DNA from: an uncultured Clostridia bacterium
Lineage (GTDB): Bacteria > Bacillota > Clostridia > Christensenellales > CAG-314
Reading direction: 5' to 3'
Assembly (NCBI GenBank): GCA_934230325.1
Contig: CAKQEP010000002.1
Location: 62,001 to 126,000 of the forward strand
Length of the DNA: 64,000 nt
In this document: positions 16,531-25,146 of the stretch, piece after piece
Layout of the letters: every line of letters starts with the position of its first letter
How positions within the stretch are numbered: position 1 is the first letter of the stretch
Translations under genes and position numbers: made by a program
The notes under the pieces: generated by a model
The model's input: only the letters and a program-made list of their open reading frames with translations
Database searches by the model: none
What the model was told of the DNA's origin: nothing

Positions 16531-18039
16531 TTATTTTTCCAAAGGTTTCATAGTGGGGAACAACAAGACGTCGCGGATAGAATAACTGTTTGTAAACAAC
16601 ATTACCATACGGTCAACGCCTATGCCGATGCCGCCCGTCGGAGGTAAACCGTACTCCAAAGCGGTGACGTAATCTTCGTCCATCATTTGCGCTTCTTCGT
16701 CGCCGCACGCGCGTTGTTTAACTTGCTCGGCAAAGCGATTGTACTGGTCTATAGGGTCGTTGAGTTCTCCAAACGCATTGCCCATTTCTCTCGCATAGAT
16801 AAAAAACTCAAAACGCTCGGTCATTCTGTCGTCCGTCGCTTTGCGCTTTGCAAGCGGAGAAACTTCTACGGGATAATCGTAAACGATGGTGGGTTGAATA
16901 AGTTTTTCTTCTACTTTTTGATCAAACACCTCGTACAAAACGTATCCCCACGTGCGCTTGTTTTTGTCAACTTCTACGCCGACGGATTTTGCCGCTTTAA
17001 CTGCGTCTTCGTCGGATTTTATCTCGTTGAAATCAAGCCCCACATACTTTTTTACCGCGTCAATCATTGTTATGCGCGTCCAGTCGTCAAGGTCGATAAC
17101 AACTTCGTTGTAAGGAAGTTTGCGAGTACCCAAAACTTTGTCGGCGCAATACACAAACATATTTTGCGCAATTTCCATCATATGCTCGAGGTTGGTGTAG
17201 GCTTCGTACAACTCTATGGAAGTAAACTCGGGATTGTGTCTTATGTCCATTCCCTCGTTGCGGAACATTCTGCCGATTTCGTAAACTTTTTCAAACCCGC
17301 CGACGACAAGTCTTTTAAGGTACAATTCCGTCGCAACTCTCAAATACATATCCATATTGAGCGAGTTGTGGTGCGTAATGAAAGGACGCGCCGTCGCGCC
17401 GCCCGCTATTGTGTTGAGAATAGGCGTTTCTACTTCTATAAACCCTTGATTTTCTAAAAATTCTCTAATCGCGCTTATCACTCTGCTGCGAATAACAAAA
17501 GTCTTTTTTACTTCCGGATTTGCGATAAGGTCAACGTAACGTTGGCGGTATCTCGTGTCGGCGTCCTTTAAACCGTGAAATTTTTCCGGCAGCGGGCGCA
17601 ACGATTTGGATAACAAGGTAATTTTTTCTGCCCTGACGGATACTTCTCCCGTGTGCGTGACAAAAACGACGCCGTTAACTCCGACGATATCGCCTATGTC
17701 CATATTTTTAAACTCGGCGTACTCGTCTTCTCCTACCACGTCTTTTTTGACGTATACTTGTATTTGTCCGTCGCCGTCAAGAATATGACAAAAACTCGCC
17801 TTGCCCATAATGCGGCGGCTCATTATTCTGCCGGCAATGCTGACGGGCATATCCAAAAGGTTGTCCTTATCCTTTAAAATTTGCAAAGAAGTGTGCGTGC
17901 GGTCAAAACGCGTGATTGCATACGGATTTTTGCCCGCTTCTATCAACGACGCAAGTTTTTCTCTGCGCACGCGCATAACTTCGTTTATATCTTGTTCCTG
18001 CTCGACCGCGATGTTTGTGTTTTGATTGTTGTCCTGCAT
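16531..18039 (-). CDS. lysS: Lysyl-tRNA synthetase, class II
   Basis: A 502-residue class II synthetase that charges tRNA-Lys. The N-terminal OB-fold anticodon domain (about 55-165) contains [21 protein letters not shown]. The catalytic domain has motif 2 [23 protein letters not shown] and motif 3 [13 protein letters not shown]. Length is normal. A glutamine- and asparagine-rich N-terminus (about 1-20) is extra and probably disordered. It lies 22 bp downstream of greA in the common greA-lysS order. Confidence 0.96.
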   Translation of the reverse strand: MQDNNQNTNIAVEQEQDINEVMRVRREKLASLIEAGKNPYAITRFDRTHTSLQILKDKDNLLDMPVSIAGRIMSRRIMGKASFCHILDGDGQIQVYVKKDVVGEDEYAEFKNMDIGDIVGVNGVVFVTHTGEVSVRAEKITLLSKSLRPLPEKFHGLKDADTRYRQRYVDLIANPEVKKTFVIRSRVISAIREFLENQGFIEVETPILNTIAGGATARPFITHHNSLNMDMYLRVATELYLKRLVVGGFEKVYEIGRMFRNEGMDIRHNPEFTSIELYEAYTNLEHMMEIAQNMFVYCADKVLGTRKLPYNEVVIDLDDWTRITMIDAVKKYVGLDFNEIKSDEDAVKAAKSVGVEVDKNKRTWGYVLYEVFDQKVEEKLIQPTIVYDYPVEVSPLAKRKATDDRMTERFEFFIYAREMGNAFGELNDPIDQYNRFAEQVKQRACGDEEAQMMDEDYVTALEYGLPPTGGIGIGVDRMVMLFTNSYSIRDVLLFPTMKPLEK

Positions 18040-18061
18040 AATTATCTACCTTTTGTTTAGT

Positions 18062-18538
18062 TTAGCGGCTGATGTCCTTAATAACGTACTTGGCAACGTT
18101 GCCTTGCGGCAAAGTTACGCTGACGGTATCGCCTTTCTTTTTGCCGACCACCGCCATGCCTATGGGTGACTCGTTGCTTATCCTAATCGGCTTGACAAAA
18201 GGATCCGCTTCCGTCGTGCCTACTATCTGATACTGCCTGACCTTGCCTTCGCCTTCCAACGTGACAACGCTGCCCAACTTGACTTCGTTGCGACGAGAAA
18301 CGGAGTCCTCTATTATTTTGGCGTTTTTGAGTTTGGACTCTATTTCTAAAATTTCTCCCTCCGCCTGTGACTGCTCCGCTTTTGCCGCGTCGTATTCGGC
18401 ATTTTCCGACAAGTCGCCAAAGTCGCGCGCAACTTTTATTTTTTCGCTGATTTCCGCGCGGCGTACCGTTTTGAGATATTTTAAGCGTTCTTCCAACTCT
18501 TTTTTGCCTTCCGCAGTCAAATATACTTCTTCTGCCAT
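18062..18538 (-). CDS. greA: Transcription elongation factor GreA
   Basis: A 158-residue protein with the GreA build: an N-terminal coiled coil (about 1-75) with the acidic tip DFGDLSENAEYDAAKAEQ, then a C-terminal FKBP-like domain with GSVVTLEGEGKVRQYQIVG and SPIGMAVVGKKKGDTVSV. It rescues backtracked RNA polymerase by stimulating transcript cleavage. ATG at 18538 is chosen because GGAGGT lies 7 nt upstream; an in-frame TTG two codons earlier is too close to it. First gene of greA-lysS. Confidence 0.95.
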   Translation of the reverse strand: MAEEVYLTAEGKKELEERLKYLKTVRRAEISEKIKVARDFGDLSENAEYDAAKAEQSQAEGEILEIESKLKNAKIIEDSVSRRNEVKLGSVVTLEGEGKVRQYQIVGTTEADPFVKPIRISNESPIGMAVVGKKKGDTVSVTLPQGNVAKYVIKDISR

Positions 18539-18560
18539 AATCAAGACCTCCGAAAATTTA

Positions 18561-18585
18561 CTAATCGATATTATCTAATCGATAT
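18561..18585. repeat. Two direct copies of CTAATCGATAT before greA
   Basis: CTAATCGATAT at 18561-18571 and again at 18575-18585, 14 bp apart, between the likely greA -10 box (minus strand TATAAT, 18596-18591) and the SD. Each contains the palindrome ATCGAT. Confidence 0.5.
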
Positions 18586-18601
18586 AAGGTATTATAAAAT
18601 A

Positions 18602-18630
18602 CACTCGGCGTTTTTTCCGAGTGATTTTTA
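18602..18630. terminator. Hairpin between the DUF362 gene and greA
   Basis: CACTCGG pairs with CCGAGTG around T-rich loop bases. It lies just upstream of the greA promoter and ahead of the DUF362/ferredoxin gene on the same strand, so it may insulate the two transcription units. Confidence 0.45.
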
Positions 18631-18717
18631 ATTTTGTCATTTTAACACAAAATAATTTTAAAGTCAAGCAATTGACGGTACTGATTTTTTTGGACTGAAA
18701 AACGAAAAAACAACTTT

Positions 18718-19914
18718 TTAGTCCTTTTTGCGTCCTTTTTTGTCGCTCGAACCGTTAAAAACTTTCATAGCGCGATACAAAAACGGCTTTTTTAAGTCAA
18801 CCGCGTCAAAAGGGCAAAGTTCTTGACAGCAATAACATCGTATGCATTTTTTGGATATTATGCGAGCATGCCTTTTGCCGTTTTTGGCGGAGCGCATTTC
18901 TATCGCTTGTCGAGGACAGTGCGAGTAACATTTTGCGCAACCTTTGCAACGCTTTGCGCTTATTTTGGGTTTTTGCGTAACCCATTCGCGCTTTAACAAA
19001 CGACGGAATACGCCCTTTTTGTTAAAGTCCGTATTTAGTACCTTGACGGTTTTGTAATCGGGTATACGTTGCGACTTTATCTCGTCAAAATCTATGCCCG
19101 TATCGGATAAGTCGTCGGGCAAAAGTCCTCTCTTTTTTGCTTTGATAACTAACGGCATATCCGACGGGTTTGCAAAAAAAGATACCCCCGCAACGTCAAC
19201 AAGGTACGGGTTTTTGCCCGCGATAAGTTTGCCTATATATCTCGGCTGACCGTTTGTGGGACCGCTACCTTCCATTCCCATAACCGCATCGAGAATATGC
19301 AAAACGATTTTTTTAGACGCGTACCGCTCTATGTCCACGAGGCAATCGGTAAAACCGTCCAAATCGGGATATAAACTGTGCGTTTGCGATTTTACAAGTC
19401 CGGGTATAAGCCCGTAAAGGTTTTTTACCACCCCTGTAAACCCCGTGAAACTGTGCGTTTTGAGTTTGCCTATATTGACTACGACGTCGGCTTTTGTAAA
19501 AACGTCTATTATATCCAACATTCTCACTCTTTTGCCGTCAACGTACTCCGTTGCGCTACCAAAATCCTGATTGAGCGCAACTCCCGCTTGTTCGCACGCG
19601 TCCTTTATTCCGCAAGTTTTGTAAACGGCGTTCATGACTGCGTGGTTGTAAGGCGCGCCGCTGCTGTCGCCGACGACGACGTTTGCGTTGCACTCGTTTT
19701 TTAGGTATTGCGCGACGGCGCGAACGATTGACGGGTGCGTAGTGCCGCATTTTTCCGGCGGCATTTCTCTGACGAGATTTATTTTGATAAAGACGTTTTT
19801 GCCGACGCCTATTATATTTTGCGCCCCGCCGAGATATTCAAACATCTGACTTACCGCGCTATCGACGGCGTCGCGAGAATAATCTTTGACGGAAGCGATA
19901 AAAACTTTTTCCAT
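18718..19914 (-). CDS. DUF362 protein with a C-terminal 2x[4Fe-4S] ferredoxin domain
   Basis: A 398-residue protein. The DUF362 domain (about 1-290) has KVFIASVKDYS, GTTHPSIVRAVAQYLK, VVVGDSSGAPYNH, NIGKLKTHSFTGFTGVVKNLYG and DAVMGMEGSGPTNGQPR. The C-terminal part (about 325-385) holds two clusters, CKGCAKCYSHCP and CIRCYCCQELCP. The family's reaction is not established; an iron-sulfur or redox role is inferred. ATG at 19914 is preferred to the upstream ATG at 19932, since TAAAAT lies between them and the family normally starts near MEKV. A second DUF362 protein is at 31383-32267. Confidence 0.85.
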   Translation of the reverse strand: MEKVFIASVKDYSRDAVDSAVSQMFEYLGGAQNIIGVGKNVFIKINLVREMPPEKCGTTHPSIVRAVAQYLKNECNANVVVGDSSGAPYNHAVMNAVYKTCGIKDACEQAGVALNQDFGSATEYVDGKRVRMLDIIDVFTKADVVVNIGKLKTHSFTGFTGVVKNLYGLIPGLVKSQTHSLYPDLDGFTDCLVDIERYASKKIVLHILDAVMGMEGSGPTNGQPRYIGKLIAGKNPYLVDVAGVSFFANPSDMPLVIKAKKRGLLPDDLSDTGIDFDEIKSQRIPDYKTVKVLNTDFNKKGVFRRLLKREWVTQKPKISAKRCKGCAKCYSHCPRQAIEMRSAKNGKRHARIISKKCIRCYCCQELCPFDAVDLKKPFLYRAMKVFNGSSDKKGRKKD

Positions 19915-20005
19915 ACCGATTGATTTTAGCATAAAAGTAAAAAAATGAAAACAAAATCAAAGGCATTCGCTTTATTATTTTTTGATATTGTGCTATTATA
20001 TAGGA

Positions 20006-20263
20006 ATGAAAATATGGATAAAAACTTTTAAAAACGAAAAAATACGCCTCAATCACCTCGTAAACGACGCCGCGCCGCTCACCGTAGACAATCTTTGCGC
20101 CGTCCTTACCGAAGTATGCGACAAGTACGATTTGCCTACTCCGATAATAACCGCAAACAACGTAGAAAATCTGCAAAATTTTAACCACACCAAACTAAAA
20201 CAAGCGGATTTTCTAGAAAAAATCAACTTCGACTTTATGGAAATCACCAAAATATTAAAATAA
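20006..20263 (+). CDS. Small hypothetical protein
   Basis: An 85-residue soluble protein starting MKIWIKTFKNEKIRLNHLV. It has no membrane helix or recognised motif, but its codon use fits its neighbours and the predicted start has a TATTAT box 6 nt upstream. It is divergent from the DUF362/ferredoxin gene and upstream of an Lrp-type regulator. Function is unknown. Confidence 0.55.
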   Translation: MKIWIKTFKNEKIRLNHLVNDAAPLTVDNLCAVLTEVCDKYDLPTPIITANNVENLQNFNHTKLKQADFLEKINFDFMEITKILK

Positions 20264-20421
20264 AATTTTTCTTTTTGCGCCGCTCGACGGCGTTTTTTTT
20301 AGGTTTTTGATTGTGAAAATTTAAAACAATATTTTTTTCGGTAAAAATTTTAACAAAACAAAAAATTTTCGGTTTAAAAAAAGTTTGTGCAAAAAATATT
20401 TTGAATAATACGTCTAAACCC

Positions 20422-20450
20422 TTTACAACTACAGAATTGTGTGATACAAT
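20422..20450 (+). promoter_or_regulatory. Sigma-A promoter of the Lrp-type regulator
   Basis: TTTACA at 20422-20427, 17-nt spacer, TACAAT at 20445-20450, then AAGGAGAG and the ATG at 20473. Confidence 0.7.
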
Positions 20451-20472
20451 ACAGTCACAAGGAGAGCGTTTA

Positions 20473-20931
20473 ATGGACCTTATCGATACTAAAATAGTCA
20501 AATTGCTTACGCAAAACGCAAGAGCAAACTCTTCCGAAATAGCAGATAAAGTCAATCTTAGCATTTCTGCCGTTATCGAGCGTATCAAAAAGTTGGAAAA
20601 TAACGACATCATCGTCGGTTATACCGCTCTCTTAAACCCCGCAAAACTCGGCAAGGACGTAATGGCTCTTATGAGCGTCACGTTGGAGCATCCAAAGTTT
20701 AACGACGGTTTTATTTCCGCCGTCAACAAAAACAGCCACATAACCGAGTGTTTTTACTTGGCGGGCGAGTTTGACTATCAACTCAAAGTCATTACCGACA
20801 ACACCGCTATGCTGGAAAAAGTTTTAAACACGATAAAAAGCATCGCGGGCGTATCCAAAACAAAAACAAATATAGTTTTGAGCGTCACAAAAAACGAGCG
20901 CAACGCGGCGGTCGACGTATCGGTCGAGTAA
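20473..20931 (+). CDS. Lrp/AsnC-family transcriptional regulator
   Basis: A 152-residue regulator. The N-terminal winged helix-turn-helix (about 1-55) has LIDTKIVKLLTQNARANSSEIADKVNLSISAVIERIKKLENNDIIVGY. The C-terminal RAM/AsnC effector domain (about 65-140) has VMALMSVTLEHPKF, CFYLAGEFDYQLKV and the family's G-x-x-D pattern. These proteins sense amino acids as octamers. The start is placed at ATG 20473 behind AAGGAGAG. It sits 108 bp upstream of the transhydrogenase genes, whose expression it could control together with nearby gdhA; that is inference from position. Confidence 0.9.
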   Translation: MDLIDTKIVKLLTQNARANSSEIADKVNLSISAVIERIKKLENNDIIVGYTALLNPAKLGKDVMALMSVTLEHPKFNDGFISAVNKNSHITECFYLAGEFDYQLKVITDNTAMLEKVLNTIKSIAGVSKTKTNIVLSVTKNERNAAVDVSVE

Positions 20932-21039
20932 GGCAAGTAGTTTAATAAGGTTTTATACTTTACAACAAGGTTATACCACCCTATCGAGGTGTAATAAATA
21001 ATTACGTACGGCTAAACAGCCTACAGGAGGAATTTTTTT

Positions 21040-22200
21040 ATGATTATTGGTATCCCTAAGGAAATTATGCATGACGAGGCAAGAGTTTCCGCTACTCCCG
21101 AAACAGTCAAAAAGATGGTTGCCGACGGCAACACCGTCCTTGTAGAAAAGGGCGCAGGCGCGGGTTCTTTTTATCATGACGAAGATTACGTCGCGTCCGG
21201 CGCGACTCTCGTTGCCGACTGCGAGGAAGTTTTTGCAAAATCCGACGTTATCCTTAAAGTCAAAGAGCCTCTCTTTAATAAGGAAAAAAATAAGCACGAA
21301 ATCGACATGATGCATAAAGGTCAATACCTTATTACCTTTATCCACCCTGCCGCCCCCGTCAACCACGAAATGGTCAAAAATATGGCTAAAAAAGGTATCG
21401 TAGGTCTTACCCTCGACGGTATCCCCCGCATAAGCCGCGCTCAATCTATGGACGCTTTGTCTTCTATGAGTACTTGCGCAGGTTACAAAGGAATGCTTAT
21501 GGGAGCAAGCGATATACCCAAGTTTATGCCCCTTATCGGTTCTGCCGTCGGCGTAATCAAACCCTCCAACGTATTTGTTATCGGTACGGGCGTTGCGGGA
21601 CTTAGAGCAGTCGCTACCGCTAAATCCATCGGCGCTGTGGTTTACTCCGCAGATATTCGCCCCGAAGCAAACGAGCAAGCCGCTTCTCTCGGCGCAAAAA
21701 TCGTCGATACGGGCGTACCCAAAGAGATTGCCGTTGCTCCCGACGGAAAACACGCTATGAAACTTTCCGACGAGTGGCTCGCAAAAGAACGCGCAAACAT
21801 TGCGGAAACAGTCAAAAACGCAGATATTATTTTCTGCTCCGCTTTGCTTCAAGGACAACTCGCTCCCGTGTTGTTGACGGAAGATATGGTCAAATCTATG
21901 AAGCCCGGCTCTGCTATCGTCGATATTTCTATCGATCAGGGCGGCAACTGCGCTATTACTTCTCCCGGCATTCGCGATATTAAACACGGCGTAGTAATCG
22001 AAGGTATCAAAAATATTCCCGGTCAATTGCCCACCAGCAGTACTTGGTTGTTTGCAAACAATATTTACAACCTTCTCAAGTACCTTTCCAAAGACTCCAA
22101 AATCGCGCTTGACACTTCTGACGAAATCGTTCAAGGCGTTTTGGTCACCCTCAACGGCGAAATCGTTCACAAGGGCGCTCGCGAGGCAATGGGAATCTAA
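21040..22200 (+). CDS. pntAA: NAD(P) transhydrogenase subunit alpha part 1 (dI, PntAA)
   Basis: A 386-residue soluble NAD(H)-binding subunit of the proton-translocating transhydrogenase. It shows MIIGIPKEIMHDEARVSATPETV at the N-terminus, the conserved RQD loop in SRAQSMDALSSMSTCAGYKG, and the dinucleotide fold VIGTGVAGLRAVATAKSIGA followed by DIRPEANEQAASLGAKIVD. A mobile loop and GSAIVDISIDQGGN follow. It lacks membrane helices, as expected for the split PntAA form. It is related to alanine dehydrogenase, but the RQD loop and the following membrane subunit gene decide the call. ACAGGAGG precedes the ATG. Confidence 0.95.
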   Translation: MIIGIPKEIMHDEARVSATPETVKKMVADGNTVLVEKGAGAGSFYHDEDYVASGATLVADCEEVFAKSDVILKVKEPLFNKEKNKHEIDMMHKGQYLITFIHPAAPVNHEMVKNMAKKGIVGLTLDGIPRISRAQSMDALSSMSTCAGYKGMLMGASDIPKFMPLIGSAVGVIKPSNVFVIGTGVAGLRAVATAKSIGAVVYSADIRPEANEQAASLGAKIVDTGVPKEIAVAPDGKHAMKLSDEWLAKERANIAETVKNADIIFCSALLQGQLAPVLLTEDMVKSMKPGSAIVDISIDQGGNCAITSPGIRDIKHGVVIEGIKNIPGQLPTSSTWLFANNIYNLLKYLSKDSKIALDTSDEIVQGVLVTLNGEIVHKGAREAMGI

Positions 22201-22224
22201 TTAGCAAAAACAGTCGCACACTCA

Positions 22225-22260
22225 AAATTTTCTCCCGCTTTTTTAAACGGGAGAAAATTT
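22225..22260 (+). other. Intercistronic hairpin between pntAA and pntB
   Basis: A 13-bp perfect stem (AAATTTTCTCCCG and complement) with a 10-nt loop. No T tract follows, so RNA stabilisation or processing is more likely than termination. Confidence 0.5.
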
Positions 22261-22316
22261 AAGTTAAGAGAAAAATTTTTAAAGAATTTTTAAAAAAAGA
22301 TTAAAGGAAGATTATC

Positions 22317-24695
22317 ATGTTCGGATTAGATATACTTTATTATCAACTGATATTGTTGGGAGTGTTTGTGATAGCCACAATCGTCGGCTACCTCCTCATA
22401 AAAAACGTCCCCAGCTTGCTTCACACCCCCCTTATGTCGGGTATGAACGCCCTTTCCGGCGTGACCGTACTCGGCGCGCTCACCGCCGCCGCGTTGCTTT
22501 TTAAAAACGTCAGCGTCGTTTTGTCGGCCACTCTCGGCGCCGTCGCCGTCGCTCTCGCAATGGTAAACGTCGTTGGCGGGTTTGCCGTCACCGACAGAAT
22601 GTTGGCTATGATTGCTAAAAAAAGAGCAAAATATCAGTCTTTGATTTACGTGTTGACGGCAATAATTGCCGCAGGTATCGGCGTTCTCGTAGTTTTTAGC
22701 AATATTAAACAAGAGGAAACGGCGCAATACTTCTACCTCGCCGCAAGCGTTCTGCTCACTTTGGGCGTGCTCGTCGGTATCGCTATGATGAGCAAGGTTA
22801 ATATAAGCAAAATCGGCAACAGAGTCAGCGCCGTTTGCATGCTTCTTTCTATTATACTTACTATCGTTTACAACAAAATTTATGCGGAATGGTCCATCTA
22901 TATCGGACTTGCTCTCGGCGCAATCTTCGGCGCAATACTTGCCGCCAAAGTAAAAATGATTCAGATGCCGCAAATGGTAGCGTTGCTCAACGGTCTCGGC
23001 GGCGCGGCAAGCGCAATCGTCGGCGCTTTCGCTATGGCGGGCGTGGGTAGCGGTTTTGACGTATTCAGCAAAATAACCGCTTCCGTCGCTCTCGCCGTCG
23101 GTATGGTCACTCTCGTCGGAAGCCTTGTCGCCGCAGGAAAACTGCACAAAATTCTGCCGCAAAAACCCGTAGTGTACAAAGGTCACCAAGCGTGGACTAT
23201 GGGAAGCCTTTTTTTGACCATCGTCGGCATCGTCTTGTACTGCGTCTTTGCTAAGGAAAACGCAAACCTCGCCATCGCTCTCGGTATCGCCGCTATCGGC
23301 GCGCTGTCGTCTTTCTTTGGGTTTATTTTCTCAATAAGAGTGGGCGGCGCGGATATGCCGATAACTATTTCTTTGCTCAACAGCCTGAGCGGCGTTGCGG
23401 GCGCAATTGCAGGTCTTGCCATAAACGACCTTTTGCTTGTCGCCGTAGGCGGAATCGTCGGAGCGTCGGGCTTACTTCTCACGCAAATTATGTGTAAGGC
23501 AATGAACCGTCGGTTGGGCGCGATTTTGATGGGCGCGACGGCGGCGCAACCCGCTCAACGTAAACCCGAAAACAACACTGCAACCAATAAAAAAGAATCC
23601 GAACAAAAGCAAGAACAAGTCGTTGTAGAGCAAAATCCTGCGGCTCAACTTAAAAACGCAAAGGAAGTCATTATTGTTCCCGGATACGGCATGGCAATTG
23701 CTCAAGCGCAACACCTTGTCAAAAAACTTGCGGACAAACTCACCGCAAACGGTACGAAGGTAAAATACGCCGTTCACCCCGTTGCAGGTCGTATGCCCGG
23801 CCATATGAACGTTCTTTTGTGCGAAGCAAACGTCGAGTACGAAGATTTGTTTGAAATGGGAGATATTAACCCCGAATTTAAAACTGCAGACGCCGCTATC
23901 GTCATAGGCGCAAACGACGTACTCAACCCCGCCGCAAGAGAAGCAAAAGACACACCCATTTACGGTATGCCCGTGTTGTCGGTTGACGAATGTAAAAACA
24001 TTTATATTTTCAACTACGACCTTAAACCGGGATATGCGGGAGTAGAAAACCCCCTGTATTCCCGTAAAGAAGGCGTTCACCTTTATCTCGGCAATGCTCA
24101 AGACACTCTGGCTAAATTCATTAACGATATAGACAAAGGCGAAACTATTAAGACCGAACAAAAGCAAGAACAAATCGTTGTAGAGCAAAACCCTGCGGCT
24201 CAACTTAAAAACGCAAAGGAAGTCATTATTGTTCCCGGATACGGTATGGCAATTGCTCAAGCGCAACACCTTGTCAAAAAACTTGCAGACAAACTCACCG
24301 CAAACGGTACGAAGGTAAAATACGCCGTTCACCCCGTTGCAGGTCGTATGCCCGGCCATATGAACGTTCTTTTGTGCGAAGCAAACGTCGAGTACGAAGA
24401 TTTGTTTGAAATGGGAGATATTAACCCCGAATTTAAAACTGCAGACGCCGCTATCGTCATAGGCGCAAACGACGTACTCAACCCCGCCGCAAGAGAAGCA
24501 AAAGACACACCTATTTACGGTATGCCCGTGTTGTCTGTTGACGAATGTAAAAACATTTACATTTTCAACTACGACCTTAAACCGGGATATGCGGGAGTAG
24601 AAAACCCCCTGTATTCCCGTAAAGATGGCGTTCACCTTTATCTCGGCAACGCTCAAGATACTTTGGCTAAATTTATTGACGATATAGACAAGTAA
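22317..24695 (+). CDS. pntB: Transhydrogenase membrane subunit: PntAB-PntB fusion with two tandem NADP-binding (dIII) domains
   Basis: A 792-residue protein. Residues 1-100 match PntAB (GYLLIKNVPSLLHTPLMSGMNALSG). Residues about 105-400 are the PntB membrane domain (MPQMVALLNGLGGAASA, GADMPITISLLNSLSGVAGA). Then come two dIII domains: about 429-607 and 614-792. Each has VIIVPGYGMAIAQAQ, GRMPGHMNVLLCEANV, VIGANDVLNPAA and a final IYIFNYDLKPGYAGVENPLY region. They differ at only about three residues. Normal PntB has a single dIII. The enzyme uses the proton gradient to reduce NADP+ with NADH. A terminator follows. Confidence 0.93.
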   Translation: MFGLDILYYQLILLGVFVIATIVGYLLIKNVPSLLHTPLMSGMNALSGVTVLGALTAAALLFKNVSVVLSATLGAVAVALAMVNVVGGFAVTDRMLAMIAKKRAKYQSLIYVLTAIIAAGIGVLVVFSNIKQEETAQYFYLAASVLLTLGVLVGIAMMSKVNISKIGNRVSAVCMLLSIILTIVYNKIYAEWSIYIGLALGAIFGAILAAKVKMIQMPQMVALLNGLGGAASAIVGAFAMAGVGSGFDVFSKITASVALAVGMVTLVGSLVAAGKLHKILPQKPVVYKGHQAWTMGSLFLTIVGIVLYCVFAKENANLAIALGIAAIGALSSFFGFIFSIRVGGADMPITISLLNSLSGVAGAIAGLAINDLLLVAVGGIVGASGLLLTQIMCKAMNRRLGAILMGATAAQPAQRKPENNTATNKKESEQKQEQVVVEQNPAAQLKNAKEVIIVPGYGMAIAQAQHLVKKLADKLTANGTKVKYAVHPVAGRMPGHMNVLLCEANVEYEDLFEMGDINPEFKTADAAIVIGANDVLNPAAREAKDTPIYGMPVLSVDECKNIYIFNYDLKPGYAGVENPLYSRKEGVHLYLGNAQDTLAKFINDIDKGETIKTEQKQEQIVVEQNPAAQLKNAKEVIIVPGYGMAIAQAQHLVKKLADKLTANGTKVKYAVHPVAGRMPGHMNVLLCEANVEYEDLFEMGDINPEFKTADAAIVIGANDVLNPAAREAKDTPIYGMPVLSVDECKNIYIFNYDLKPGYAGVENPLYSRKDGVHLYLGNAQDTLAKFIDDIDK
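23601..24137 (+). repeat. First copy of the duplicated dIII segment
   Basis: Encodes residues 429-607 of the PntAB-PntB fusion. Nearly identical in DNA to 24156-24692, at an offset of 555 bp (185 codons). Confidence 0.92.
24156..24692 (+). repeat. Second copy of the duplicated dIII segment
   Basis: Encodes residues 614-792. Differences from the first copy include Val435/Ile620, an E to D change in the RKEGVH segment, and N to D in FINDIDK; a few silent changes are also seen. Six linker residues (GETIKT) separate the copies. Confidence 0.92.
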
Positions 24696-24712
24696 AAATT
24701 TAATTACGACAA

Positions 24713-24748
24713 AAAAACGGCTGATTTTGCGTCAGCCGTTTTTTTTTA
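24713..24748 (+). terminator. Terminator of the transhydrogenase operon
   Basis: AAAAACGGCTGA and TCAGCCGTTTTT with a 7-nt loop, then a T run. Confidence 0.85.
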
Positions 24749-24784
24749 CGCTCAACGTTATTCTTTATCTTAAAAAGTGCGTTT

Positions 24785-25003
24785 TTAATAATATTCGTCG
24801 CTCAAACCGAGAATATAATCGGATTTTACTTCCAAAAGTTTACATAATTTTGCTAAAGTATCCAACGCAGGAAAAATATCCCGTTTCATATATTTAGAAA
24901 CCGTTTGCGGCGATACCCCTATTTCTTTTGCTATTTGACGTTGCGAAAACTGTGAATTTTTTATGCAATCCCGCAATCGTATTTGTATATCTTTCAAGTC
25001 CAC
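24785..25003 (-). CDS. Small XRE-family HTH regulator
   Basis: A 72-residue Cro/CI-type repressor consisting of one helix-turn-helix domain: FSQRQIAKEIGVSPQTVSKYMKRDIFPALDTLAKLCKLLEVKSDYILGL. The start is GTG. It is divergent from the PH-domain protein gene, and overlapping palindromes at 25038-25083 cover the promoter region between them. Autoregulation and control of the neighbour are likely but inferred. Confidence 0.85.
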   Translation of the reverse strand: MDLKDIQIRLRDCIKNSQFSQRQIAKEIGVSPQTVSKYMKRDIFPALDTLAKLCKLLEVKSDYILGLSDEYY

Positions 25004-25037
25004 TACTATACACCCGATTTAATATTATTAACTTGTA

Positions 25038-25083
25038 AAAATTATCGCACAATATACGATAATTTTCTTGACAATCGTATATT
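25038..25083. promoter_or_regulatory. Overlapping inverted repeats, probable operator of the XRE regulator
   Basis: AAAATTATCG (25038-25047) and CGATAATTTT (25057-25066) form a 10-bp perfect inverted repeat. AATATACGAT (25051-25060) and ATCGTATATT (25074-25083) form a second one. They share the middle half-site. The second spans the -35 box of the PH-domain gene. Confidence 0.65.
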
Positions 25084-25097
25084 AGGTGATATATAAT
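25068..25097 (+). promoter_or_regulatory. Sigma-A promoter of the PH-domain protein gene
   Basis: TTGACA at 25068-25073 and TATAAT at 25092-25097, 18-nt spacer. The -35 box lies inside the second inverted repeat. Confidence 0.75.
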
Positions 25098-25146
25098 ACA
25101 AGCGTCGATACAAAAATCGACAAAAAACAACTTTAAGGAGGCTTTT

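Noticed and set aside
23472..24656. 394-codon minus-strand frame with two similar halves opposite the dIII copies
   Set aside because: The internal repeat simply mirrors the duplicated plus-strand domain.
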